Shown here piece after piece: positions 53,824 through 63,177 of a stretch of DNA of 64,000 nt. This stretch comes from a virus, in the IMG/VR virus record IMGVR_UViG_3300008107_000019, positions 1 to 64,000 of that record, one strand, 5' to 3'. The stretch's first letter is position 1; each line of letters begins with the position of its first letter. The notes beneath the pieces were generated by a model. It had not been told where the DNA came from. It saw only the letters and a program-made list of their open reading frames with translations, and did no database searches. The translations under genes and the position numbers were made by a program.

Positions 53824-56428
53824 TGTTTTACAAACCTTTTCTTCTCAAAGTAAAAGGACAGTTAGCTCCCTTCTTCAGAGTGTAAAGGGAGATAAAACTC
53901 AAATATCAACATTGGTTCAAAACCTTAAAAACTTTGACAACAATGCTAACTATACTCCTTCTTTAGCAATAAATTATTCACTTATGAATGTGGAGTCTGT
54001 ATTAGAATTTTTTAGGGATTCTAGCCTAAGAATAAACGAATTCTTTTCGGCAGCGTCTTCTATATCAAATGTTTTGAATTCTATGGTTTCCATATTTTCT
54101 TCTGAAGTTCAAAAATTAGAAAAAGATATATCTTATTTAGAAAATTTTATAGATAATTATCAATTTATAGTTGGTGAAGATGATTTATTTAACTTTAACT
54201 ATATAGAAAACTTTGATAATAATATAAATTCTTCTATTAACGAAAACTCAAATATTAAACTAGTTGACAGAGATGGTGTTAATTTCAACGAAAATGGAAA
54301 CTATAAAATTGACACAGTCTTAAGTAAAATGTCAGTTTCAACTGGGGCAAGTTTTATTAATCCACTTGAAAATATTCAAAGTATTTCTAATACAGATAAT
54401 AATTATTCACATTATATTACAACAGATACTGGTTTTGATTTATTATTTAATGAAGACAAAAAGGACAACTGGTCCGTTACAGTCAAGGCACCGACTTTAT
54501 TGACAGCTCAGATGCCACAGCTTTCTAAATACGTAACATACGACACTTCTTTTATCAGGGGTGCCCAGTCCGTAAATGAAGTTAACTTTTATACTCCAAT
54601 AGAGATGGACTTTATAAGAATAGCGCCCAGTGATGCAAATGGTTTACAGCTTCTTCAGGTTGTTCTAGTTAAAACAGATCCACTTGTTTCTCAAGCTTCT
54701 AATTCTGTACAGGGAGAGTATGTTGATTTTCCAGTACTCCATACCCCTCTTCTTTTGAACAAGTCAGTTGATATTGTTTTTGAAAAATCTAAAGTTAAAA
54801 AAATTATATTTATATTCAATCAATCTAAATATATAAGAAGTGAAAATACTCCTATTAAACAAGAAATAAATTCAAAAGTTTTAAGAGACATTGTTAATAA
54901 AAAGAAAAATAATAGAAAAAACAAATCCCAAACACTGCAGGATATAGTCTATTTCTACTTTAATGGAGCTAACTCTTCACTTACTCCAAGAAAAAATACC
55001 ACTTTATATTCAGATTATTATTCAAATAAGTATCCAAATAGTGAAAACTATAACGAAAAAAACTTTATAGAAAGAATGTATGGATACTCAGATGAAGAAA
55101 TCAACGCAAAAGTCTATGATCTGGTTGAAGACAAAAACTCTACTCCAATTGAAAACATCGTGCAAAGCATCGTGCAGCATGCTATAGATTCTAGAAGTAA
55201 TATCTTCAATACTAAGATATATAGATCAAGTTCATCTAATGCAAATGAAAATCTTATATCTACCACAAGAACTGATGGATTTATACCAGTAAAAAATGAT
55301 GAGGAAACCTATTCTTTAGATTTTCAAAATCAAGATGCGCTTTCACCTGGTCTTTCTTTTGATGATGTTTCAAAATACTTAGAAAATAAAGAAATATCTA
55401 ATTCATATGAATATAGCTTTTCGTTGAGCTCAATTGCTTTTGGGGTAAATACAAACCAAAACCAAAACAAAGCATGCTTTGTCTCAAAGAAAGTTGAGAT
55501 GGATGGAGCACCCTTGGGTATTAAGGGTATTGTTAATGTTGTGAGGGAAAGAAGAGACTTGTCTTTTTCTAGATATGATCTTAAAGAAGCTGGCTCTTAC
55601 GAGTTAAGTGTCTGTTGGAGTGACGTAATTGATTCAGAAAGATCATGGACGCCATTAATGTCTGAAGTTGACGGAAAGATAGATTCAGAAGTATTATTCT
55701 TTGATGGTCTTAATTTAGCTCAATTAAGATTTTCTCCAAATCCTGCATCAATTAAGATCTATAAAAATGGAATGTTTGAAAATCCAAATCTATGGAGCTA
55801 TTCACAGGTAGGAAACTACATAACATACAATGAGCCAGTTGACAAAAATGCTATCTATGTAGCAGAGTATGAGGTTGACTTAATTAACTATAAGCAAAAC
55901 ATTGTAGATATAGACCAAATTTCTAGTTCTAATTTTGCAGTCAGAACCTATGCTGCATCAGGAACTCCTGGAGAAAAGTTTAACGGAACTAGTTCTGGAA
56001 ACAAGATAACACTATCGTATATTCCTTTTATAGAGGACAAGTTTTCAACCGCTGTATATAATAGTTTATATGGTACTATTAACACTACTGAAAACATTGG
56101 TTACTCTCCAGTTATTGTTACATTAAATAATGGAGATACAGCTGTTAACTTAACTAATTATACAAAAAATAGCTTTGAAAAAGGATCCTTTTATCAGACA
56201 GATCAGTATCTGTTCTTCCAAAACGGTAAAGAGCTTATTTTCAATAAACCAATTGCCGATCAAGTGTCAGTAAAGTATAGTTATATACCATCTTCTTTAA
56301 GATTTAGATTAATTATAAGAAATAATATTCCAGGTATATATAATGGAATATCAATTGACAATGTTATCTTAAAGTGTAAAGTAAAAAATTTAGATCCATT
56401 CTCCGAGAAACTTTTAAGGTTAAACTAA
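53804..56428 (+). CDS. coiled-coil plus beta baseplate/fibre protein (paralogue group, member 1); start uncertain
   Basis: Open in the +1 frame relative to the upstream gene. I take the GTG at 53804 (GGAAAGGA at 53785-53792 and GGGG at 53795-53798 upstream) as the simplest start, giving 874 residues beginning (M)LRQLPDVLQTFSSQ. Alternatives are a +1 shift at TCC-TGA-T (53818-53824), which would fuse it to the upstream protein, or the ATG at 53823, whose frame stops after 20 codons. The N-terminal 170 residues are helical/coiled (SEVQKLEKDISYLENFI); then a beta domain with VDIVFEKSKVKKIIFIFNQ. The same layout recurs in the next two genes. Confidence 0.55.
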   Translation: MLRQLPDVLQTFSSQSKRTVSSLLQSVKGDKTQISTLVQNLKNFDNNANYTPSLAINYSLMNVESVLEFFRDSSLRINEFFSAASSISNVLNSMVSIFSSEVQKLEKDISYLENFIDNYQFIVGEDDLFNFNYIENFDNNINSSINENSNIKLVDRDGVNFNENGNYKIDTVLSKMSVSTGASFINPLENIQSISNTDNNYSHYITTDTGFDLLFNEDKKDNWSVTVKAPTLLTAQMPQLSKYVTYDTSFIRGAQSVNEVNFYTPIEMDFIRIAPSDANGLQLLQVVLVKTDPLVSQASNSVQGEYVDFPVLHTPLLLNKSVDIVFEKSKVKKIIFIFNQSKYIRSENTPIKQEINSKVLRDIVNKKKNNRKNKSQTLQDIVYFYFNGANSSLTPRKNTTLYSDYYSNKYPNSENYNEKNFIERMYGYSDEEINAKVYDLVEDKNSTPIENIVQSIVQHAIDSRSNIFNTKIYRSSSSNANENLISTTRTDGFIPVKNDEETYSLDFQNQDALSPGLSFDDVSKYLENKEISNSYEYSFSLSSIAFGVNTNQNQNKACFVSKKVEMDGAPLGIKGIVNVVRERRDLSFSRYDLKEAGSYELSVCWSDVIDSERSWTPLMSEVDGKIDSEVLFFDGLNLAQLRFSPNPASIKIYKNGMFENPNLWSYSQVGNYITYNEPVDKNAIYVAEYEVDLINYKQNIVDIDQISSSNFAVRTYAASGTPGEKFNGTSSGNKITLSYIPFIEDKFSTAVYNSLYGTINTTENIGYSPVIVTLNNGDTAVNLTNYTKNSFEKGSFYQTDQYLFFQNGKELIFNKPIADQVSVKYSYIPSSLRFRLIIRNNIPGIYNGISIDNVILKCKVKNLDPFSEKLLRLN

Positions 56429-56429
56429 A

Positions 56430-58671
56430 ATGACTCAATTATCCACAAATACTGTTGTATATGATCAAATAATTTCAAAAGTTTCTAAGTTTATAATTGA
56501 TTATAGAGAAAATAAATTTCCAACAAATAAGAAGTTGTTAGAAGAGTATCAAAATCTAATCTCATTTCTAAATCAAAGAGTTTCGCGGACCAATGACAGA
56601 GTTTGTTCCCTACATAAAAGGGGAACCGCCTATTTCAGAAAAGTTTAATAACTTTACATTTAACTATTCAAATGACATAAACGTTATCGCAAAGCAGTTG
56701 GACTACATATCTGCTGGAATAGTTAATTCATTTAACTTATTTACTTCCGAAATAGAACAGGAAAATAAGTTTATTAATAGAATTAAAAGTAAAGTAAAAG
56801 TTTTGCAGATGTACTCCAGTGGTCCTTCAAATGATCTTTACTATTTTGGAAATTCTTTTGATAGTTCTGACTATATTGATTTTTCAAAGATTCAAAATTC
56901 CACACTGATGCCACTTATTGAAAGTGGACAAATGTCATTATCTATTGGCCAAGTTAAAAACTGGATGCCAAAGTATGTATCCATAGAAGATGAGTCAAAT
57001 GGGTACCCAGGAAATAATCATGAAGCTTATAGATATAGCGAAACAGATTCTGATTACAGATACTTCTTTAAGGACAATCCTACATCTAGAAACAAAGAAA
57101 ATGTAAGAGATAATAATCCAACTACATTCTTTGAATATGAACAAGTAAACATAAAGAACAAACCTACAACAGCAAAAGATTTTGAATTTAAGTATTTGAC
57201 ATCCACAAGTGGATCAACAACAACTACCTATCAAGATTGGTCTTCTTTTTCTGGGTCAAAACTAGTTCTAGCAATGTCAATGGAATCAGATTATGCTCAG
57301 CCTGCAAACTTTGTTAATGTAATTCCTTATTTTGGAAGTGGAAACTTTATATCAAAAGACATAATGGTTTCTAAAATAGAAGTTACTGATGAAAAAAATT
57401 CCGTAGAGAATGTTATATCAAGTCCAATATGGATTAGCTCTAGTTTTATTCCTTCATCTTTAGATAAAGCAAAGTATTTCTATTACAGGGAAGCAAAGAT
57501 AAGGTTTGAGGAAAGAAACGTTAAAAAAATAAAGATTGTATTTGAACAGTATGAGTCTGTTGATACAAAAATAAAACACTTATATTACAAACCAGATTCT
57601 CAGACAGTTGCTGGAAACCCATATTATGGGCAAACAAGATTTGATCCAGATAATCCTTCTGTTGTTCAAGATCTTTTGTATCCAGAAATACCTTGGTCAT
57701 CTAAAATATACGATACAAAAGCTCTAGTGCCAAACGTTAATTCTCCAAATTCATTGAAGGCAGAGGTTAATAATACAAACTCTATTGATGTAAGGCTTCA
57801 AAGAGAAATCCCAAACTCAAGAGGTTATTGCGTTGTAGCTAGAGGTTTGGACGGAAGAACTTATAGAATAACAAATAGATTTTTTAATAATTTTAGTCAG
57901 ATTACATTCAGACTACCAAATTATAGTCAAATAAATGACACAAATAGAGCCACATATATATCCGATGCTAATGTTGTCAGTAGCTCTAGAGCTGATTCCT
58001 CGCCATATATTACGTCTGATGCAACAGATGAGCTTGCGGGATTGGTGGATTCAATTGTCACTTGGTTTAATACCACAAATGCAGATGGAACAAAAGCGCA
58101 AAAATACGCCAAGTTTGGCCTCAATGAGTCTTTTAGTGTTAGAAAAGAAATAACAAATAGTTACGACACAAAAACAGAAACAAGAAACTATAAAGTTAAT
58201 TTAGTTAGACAATATCAAATCCTCGATGCAGAAAGAAAAGCTATAGGACTTAGAGATGTATCTGTAGGCCTAGAGACTTACGCTGATGCTGCTCAAGTTG
58301 TATCTAGAAGATACGATGTTCCATCTGAAATAGAATACTTAACGATTTCTGCAGAGTCTTCTTTTTCCGGTTTAATTAGTGCAGATATAAATGAATATAT
58401 AACATACAGTGTTTCTTTTGATGATGGAGTAAACTGGGTTCCAATATCTTCTATTGAAAGTCCATTTAATAACACTCCAGAGGTTTTGGCAATTAATCAA
58501 AATATAGAAGAAAGATTTAGACTACCAGGTGTAAGCTATTTATTCCCACCAAAAATACCATCATCAGTAAAGAATTTTATTGTTAAAATAGATATGAAGA
58601 AACCATCTTCAAAGAATGTTACTCCAATATTATATTCCTATAAGGTAGGCGTAAAGGTTAAGCAAGTATGA
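56430..58671 (+). CDS. coiled-coil plus beta baseplate/fibre protein (member 2), +1 shift at CGG
   Basis: 52 zero-frame codons (MTQLSTNTVVYDQIISKVSK onward), CGG at 56586, then 694 residues; total 746. The helical N-terminus spans the shift: LISFLNQRVS joins GPMTEFVPYIKGEPPIS, followed by a long helix (SEIEQENKFINRIKSKVKVL). Next comes a beta domain with RFEERNVKKIKIVFEQYESV, equivalent to VKKIIFIFN in member 1, and a C-terminal domain with YSVSFDDGVNWVPI. The zero-frame stop is at 56646-56648. An internal ATG at 56593 exists but lacks a ribosome-binding site and would remove the conserved GP. Confidence 0.7.
56586..56589 (+). other. +1 recoding site 7: TCG-CGG-A read as TCG-GGA
   Basis: In-frame CGG at codon 53, with the same TCG-CGG-A heptamer as site 3. 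The +1 frame reads GPMTEFVPYIKGEPPISEK and is open to 58671; the zero frame ends at 56648. Confidence 0.85.
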
Positions 58672-60827
58672 GCATTTCAGAAATACAAAAAAGAAAATTC
58701 TTAGAGAACCTATATAGATATCTCTACTCAGGTGGGGTTTCCGAGTCTAGCAACTCTTACAGGCAGCCAAATGATGACGAAATAAAAAAAGAGTTTGACA
58801 ACTATTTTTCCGTTAACAGAATAGGTCTTCCATTAAGGAATGACATTAACCTATTTAGAAATACACCAACAACAGATCCTGACCTAATGAACAACTACAT
58901 GGCAAGATCTATATTTAACCTAGATGTATTATATGATTCAATAGATGATAATACAGAAAAGTTGATGGATTCTATATCTTTCTTAAATAAAAGAATAGAT
59001 TTTTTAAAGCAAAAAAGAGTTGACCTTGAGAAAAAGATAGATTCTATTTTATTTTCAATGTCAAATACTGATGGTTTCTTCTATTCTTTTTCAGAGTCAT
59101 TTGTTAATCTAAATAATGTTGATTTGTCATTCTCAAACGCTTTCGTAGATACAGAAAACAAAAAAGCAACTCTACCTAAGTTAAAGTCAAACGTTCTAGA
59201 TTTTAATGCTCCAGGAAAAATTAACTATTCAAATGTAAAATATAAGATAATGTTTAACGGTAATGCAGCTGTAGATGACAAGCAGATGCCAGATGTCAAC
59301 AACATGTTTGACGGACTCAATAACACAATGTCAAGCGTTGAGTTCAGCTCTGATGTCATTGGTCCATGCGCTTTGGTATTAAATATTCCTTTAGATGTTC
59401 CTTTTGTTGTTTCAAAAATAGACGGAAGACTGTCAACTAGTTCAGCTGTTACAACTATAGTTGAACTAATAAATCCACAAAATATTAATTCTTCTCAATT
59501 TAGAAGAAAGCAGTCTAACCTAGATTATGATAGATTCTCTTTTGATTTCAACCCACAGCTATCGGGTGTAGTTAGAATTACAATTATTAAATACGAACCA
59601 GACTATATAGATCAAAACAGCGGTAGAAATAAATATAAATACAACTTTACAATAAGAGACTTGATTGTAAGTGGTCAATACTATGATGCAAACGCTACAT
59701 TAATCAGCTCCCCTATTTCAATTCCAGCAGGTGATGACAATAAAATAATTGACTCTGTTAGCATTGAAGCTGCTAATGATAACCCAGAAGTTGGAAATAT
59801 TAATTTCTTTATTGCAAGAGATGTAGAAGGTGCAAGTTCAATTTCTGACTTTAACTGGATACCAATATCATCTTCTACTGAAAATACAGCAGCATATGAT
59901 CAAGTAATTTCTTTTTCTAAATCAAATAAAATATTTAGAAGCATTAAATCAACACCATCTTCAAATGATCTAAAACTCTATCCCCAATCTACTGATTCTA
60001 ATTTGTCTCTAAAAAATCCATCAAGTTCTATCTACAATGGGATTTCTGTTTATAGAGTGGCAAAATTAAATGAACAAGAATCTCCATATAATTCATATAT
60101 TCTAGATTCAGTTAATGCGTTTAGCTTTAAATACACATCTTACTCAAGTGGTCTTTACTTGGATACTACTAAGTGGTCTTCTATTATAAATAAAACACTT
60201 GAAAATGTTCAGGTTTTTGAGCCAGGAAACATACCAATTACAAATACTCCATCGATACCAATCTCGCTCAATCTAACTGGAATAAGTGGATTTCTTCAGT
60301 CATCTATTTTGGTAGATGAAGATACAGAAGTAATCAACTTTATATCAAAATCTGACACATCTGTGGACTGGGATTTAGCTGTTTACTTAAACGGTACACT
60401 GCTTGTAGATATGCCAGCAGGAGTTTCTAGAAAAGAAGTTTCCTGGTCATTCAAGAAGGGCGTAAATAATATTACGATTACATTTGATGCAGCGGGGACT
60501 TCTTCTGGCTCTATATCTTTAATGAGCGGTGTTTCTATTTCTACATACGGAGTGCCTTTTATTAAATATTATTCATATGTAGATCCTTTTGACTTTAGAG
60601 TCAATAGAAATGAAAACGATGCGGTGTTTACAATTGATAACTACTTAGGAAATAATGAAATACTATGTAGGTCTTTAATTAATGATAACTCTAGAATTGT
60701 TTTCCAGAGTAATTCAATTGATCCAGTTAAAGCAATAAGATTTAGAGCTGATTTTTCAAGATTCTCAAATCCATTTGGTACGCCTTCATTGGGTTCTTTT
60801 AGAATTAAATTTAAAAATAGTATTTAG
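58668..60827 (+). CDS. coiled-coil plus beta baseplate/fibre protein (member 3)
   Basis: 719 residues; ATG at 58668 overlaps the upstream stop by four bases. The N-terminal 60 residues are polar; a coiled segment follows (LMDSISFLNKRIDFLKQKRV, DLEKKID), then beta domains (LSGVVRITIIKYEPDYID, TIRDLIVSGQYYD) corresponding to those of members 1 and 2, and a lectin-like sandwich near residues 540-620 (SDTSVDWDLAVYLNGTLLVD). It needs no frame change, so two of three related genes lack CGG. I infer peripheral baseplate or fibre attachment from order and composition. Confidence 0.6.
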   Translation: MSISEIQKRKFLENLYRYLYSGGVSESSNSYRQPNDDEIKKEFDNYFSVNRIGLPLRNDINLFRNTPTTDPDLMNNYMARSIFNLDVLYDSIDDNTEKLMDSISFLNKRIDFLKQKRVDLEKKIDSILFSMSNTDGFFYSFSESFVNLNNVDLSFSNAFVDTENKKATLPKLKSNVLDFNAPGKINYSNVKYKIMFNGNAAVDDKQMPDVNNMFDGLNNTMSSVEFSSDVIGPCALVLNIPLDVPFVVSKIDGRLSTSSAVTTIVELINPQNINSSQFRRKQSNLDYDRFSFDFNPQLSGVVRITIIKYEPDYIDQNSGRNKYKYNFTIRDLIVSGQYYDANATLISSPISIPAGDDNKIIDSVSIEAANDNPEVGNINFFIARDVEGASSISDFNWIPISSSTENTAAYDQVISFSKSNKIFRSIKSTPSSNDLKLYPQSTDSNLSLKNPSSSIYNGISVYRVAKLNEQESPYNSYILDSVNAFSFKYTSYSSGLYLDTTKWSSIINKTLENVQVFEPGNIPITNTPSIPISLNLTGISGFLQSSILVDEDTEVINFISKSDTSVDWDLAVYLNGTLLVDMPAGVSRKEVSWSFKKGVNNITITFDAAGTSSGSISLMSGVSISTYGVPFIKYYSYVDPFDFRVNRNENDAVFTIDNYLGNNEILCRSLINDNSRIVFQSNSIDPVKAIRFRADFSRFSNPFGTPSLGSFRIKFKNSI

Positions 60828-60836
60828 GATTTTATT

Positions 60837-61238
60837 ATGGCAAAAGTTTATTTCGAAAGAAAAAGAATAATACAGCCTCTGTATCAGAGATTTCGTAGCA
60901 CCTTCAGGGGGCCCAGAAAATCCGAATATGAGAACCTGGAAATGAATAAAATTCTCATCGACATGCATAGGTTGGACGGGTACATACAAGGTATAGACGA
61001 GCAGATCTATGAGCAGCAGAGAATCTTTGTTGGTCAATTGGACCCAGAAAAGGTTCAAATACATGAGGAATATAACGATGGAAAGTACTATATATTTGAC
61101 GATGTTCAGATTGAGTACTATAGCGATTCTGCTACTCCAGACTATTTAGAAATAGATACATCAGATACAATTGCATCAAAAATGACTAGACTGTCTAGAA
61201 AAATTAAAATGCTAGAAAAAAGAAGGCTAAACGGATAA
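60837..61238 (+). CDS. small helical tail/baseplate protein
   Basis: 133 residues. The N-terminus is basic (FERKRIIQPLYQRFRSTFRG), followed by a helical stretch (ILIDMHRLDGYIQGIDEQIY), a short strand region (DGKYYIFDDVQIEYY), one SATP motif and a basic coiled C-terminus (MTRLSRKIKMLEKRR). It lies one base before the following gene. The helix-beta-helix pattern suggests a small connector trimer of the baseplate, but I do not recognise it. Confidence 0.5.
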   Translation: MAKVYFERKRIIQPLYQRFRSTFRGPRKSEYENLEMNKILIDMHRLDGYIQGIDEQIYEQQRIFVGQLDPEKVQIHEEYNDGKYYIFDDVQIEYYSDSATPDYLEIDTSDTIASKMTRLSRKIKMLEKRRLNG

Positions 61239-61239
61239 A

Positions 61240-62493
61240 ATGTCTGAATTTATATACACACAAAAAAGAACGAGACAATACAATGGCCCAGTAGACAGCG
61301 CTGACCATAATGAAAGAATTGAAGAGAATTATAAGGATTTAGTTTATTTATACAATAAGTATAATGTAACTGACCAAAAGCTTTCTGAGGCATTTCAAAG
61401 GGTCTTAAAGGATCATATTTTTATTAATCAGTATATTAAAGATATGGACGATAGAATTAAGGCTCTTGAATCAAATGATGATTTAATATCTATCCACAGC
61501 TATTCTCAAATAGATAACTCCGCTATACCAGACGGCGAGTTTGCCATGCAGGGCGACGAGGTTCTTTCCTATGATCCTATTTACAATATAGTCACACTTC
61601 CAAAAATAGACGGTGCATCACACTCAAAATTAAAGTTCTTTACTGGTACAGATGGTCAGATAATTCCAAACTTTTTTGAAACAAAGATATCAAATACACT
61701 GCCTGGAGTCGATGTTCAGGGAGCCATTATAGATGGAACAAACGTCTATAATTCAATATTGGATAGATCTGACAAATACTGGAAGCGTAGCATTATCACA
61801 GATACTACATCGCCCTACGGTGCTCAGATGTTTTTGTATGTTAAAGTTCCACTTGAATACACTGGCTCAAAGAAGACTAACTTTATAAAATTAAATCCTT
61901 TTCCACTCTTTGGCGTAGATATTTTGTCCATAGAGTACACCACAATAACAAATCCTACAATGACAGAGTACGATACTTGGTATCCTTTGAATAGAGATAG
62001 GTTATATGACGGTAACACAGATGCTGTAGGAAAGGTTCCACCTGGAGCTTGGACGACAGCTGGTTCTGATTACATTTTAAATTCTGGTCCAATAGGTTTT
62101 TATTTCCAGGATTTAGAAATAACAGCTTTCAGAATAGCTATGAGACAAAAGAACTATCTGATTGAAAATAATAAAAAAGTATATACTTATGGTCTAAGCG
62201 ACATGGACATCAGATATGATAAATTTTTGCCATCTGGTAGAATGATATTTAAATTTGACGCTCCAGAAGGGGATACAATATCTTCTATTACAAACGTCAC
62301 ACCAAAGATCTACAATGTATCACCCTCTCTTTTGTCTCAAGCTTTTAGCTATAGAGTAATCTATAGAGATGGTTCAATATACACCCTTGAAAACCCTGGT
62401 TCCTCTAATTCCGTATGGATTGAGGTTACACTAAATCAGCTTTCTGACGGCACTGCTCCAGTTTTGTCTGATTTAGTCGTGAATTATAACTAA
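61240..62493 (+). CDS. tail fibre/baseplate attachment protein
   Basis: 417 residues. Residues 1-90 are helical with heptad-like spacing (ENYKDLVYLYNKYNVTDQKL, KDMDDRIKALESNDD), suitable for a trimeric stalk. The rest is beta-rich: FIKLNPFPLFGVDILSIEYT, then YTYGLSDMDIRYDKF and SYRVIYRDGSIYTLENP. The two-part layout is like members 1 to 3 of the preceding group, but shorter. It is the last gene before the promoter-like element at 62513. A fibre or wedge-tip role is inferred. Confidence 0.5.
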   Translation: MSEFIYTQKRTRQYNGPVDSADHNERIEENYKDLVYLYNKYNVTDQKLSEAFQRVLKDHIFINQYIKDMDDRIKALESNDDLISIHSYSQIDNSAIPDGEFAMQGDEVLSYDPIYNIVTLPKIDGASHSKLKFFTGTDGQIIPNFFETKISNTLPGVDVQGAIIDGTNVYNSILDRSDKYWKRSIITDTTSPYGAQMFLYVKVPLEYTGSKKTNFIKLNPFPLFGVDILSIEYTTITNPTMTEYDTWYPLNRDRLYDGNTDAVGKVPPGAWTTAGSDYILNSGPIGFYFQDLEITAFRIAMRQKNYLIENNKKVYTYGLSDMDIRYDKFLPSGRMIFKFDAPEGDTISSITNVTPKIYNVSPSLLSQAFSYRVIYRDGSIYTLENPGSSNSVWIEVTLNQLSDGTAPVLSDLVVNYN

Positions 62494-62512
62494 AGATAAA
62501 CATATTCATAAT

Positions 62513-62523
62513 TACTATATAAG
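62513..62523 (+). promoter_or_regulatory. putative promoter element TACTATATAAG, second copy
   Basis: Exact 11-base match to the element at 5273-5283. It overlaps a small perfect hairpin, ATAAGCT (62519-62525) pairing with AGCTTAT (62530-62536) around a 4-base loop, that would lie at or near the 5' end of the transcript and might stabilise it. AAGGAG follows before the ATG at 62551. Confidence 0.4.
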
Positions 62524-62550
62524 CTTAAGAGCTTATCCAAGGAGACTAAA

Positions 62551-63177
62551 ATGGCTACTTTTTACGTAGGACCCCGTCCTGTACTTAAGGGTCAAAACAC
62601 TGCACAGATGGTTAATCCATATACCACAATGACCGGCAAGGCCAAAGGTGCAGGGACCTATTCGTACTATCCACTTTACAGCACAAGCCATGTTCTAGAT
62701 GGTGCGCCAGATAATGACCACACCCCTGGTACTGGATACCATCCTGGCAATGTGTTACTTTCGCAAATTTTTAACGGCACTAGCCTTTATATTCACCCAC
62801 TCGCTGGGACATTCCCAGACGGTACTGCAACATATGATGGTGCAAGATTCCGTCCAATGGAGTACAAAGGTTTAGCTGGTGCAGCAGCCTTCCCAAGCGG
62901 TTTTGGTCACGCAGACAGAACAAGCGATTACAGCTACAATAACTACATATTTGATGGTGTTAGCTCAGCTAATGTTTTTGCTAATACAGGTCACGCTCCA
63001 AGAACAGATGCACAGGGAGCACCAGCTTCATTTGGATCTTTCAGACCAGACGAGTATAATGGTCTTGCTAGTGCAAAAGTTTTTACAGATGGCTACGGTC
63101 AAGCAAACGTAACGGGTGATTATGGTAGAGAGAAAGTGCAAGAGTGGTACGGAGTACCATCTGCAAAAGCTCTCTAA
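62551..63177 (+). CDS. abundant Gly/Tyr-rich virion protein with two 46-residue repeats
   Basis: 208 residues with a good AAGGAG site and its own promoter-like element. Two imperfect repeats are visible at about 98-143 and 162-208, sharing FRPxEYxGLAxA, F, G-x-G-x-A, T-x-DY and GVxSA. The N-terminal half is rich in Gly, Pro, Tyr and His (MATFYVGPRPVLKGQN). Codons are GC-richer and biased like those of the sheath and tube genes, which indicates high expression. It is probably an abundant tail-fibre, decoration or collar protein. The family is not recognised. Confidence 0.6.
   Translation: MATFYVGPRPVLKGQNTAQMVNPYTTMTGKAKGAGTYSYYPLYSTSHVLDGAPDNDHTPGTGYHPGNVLLSQIFNGTSLYIHPLAGTFPDGTATYDGARFRPMEYKGLAGAAAFPSGFGHADRTSDYSYNNYIFDGVSSANVFANTGHAPRTDAQGAPASFGSFRPDEYNGLASAKVFTDGYGQANVTGDYGREKVQEWYGVPSAKAL
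62842..63174 (+). repeat. two-copy protein-level repeat inside the abundant virion gene
   Basis: Copy 1 covers about 62842-62979 and copy 2 about 63034-63174, separated by 54 bases encoding an Ala/Pro-rich linker. The DNA of the copies has diverged well beyond exact matching, while the pattern EYxGLA, DY and GVxSA is kept. This points to an old internal duplication maintained by structure. Confidence 0.6.

Noticed and set aside
23983-56589. Explaining all seven frame breaks as sequencing or assembly errors
   Set aside because: Such indels usually fall in homopolymers and hit random codons. Here every break is one extra base at an in-frame CGG, and CGG is otherwise absent in frame. I cannot see the reads, so the possibility is kept as the main refutation test, but it is not the best reading of the sequence.
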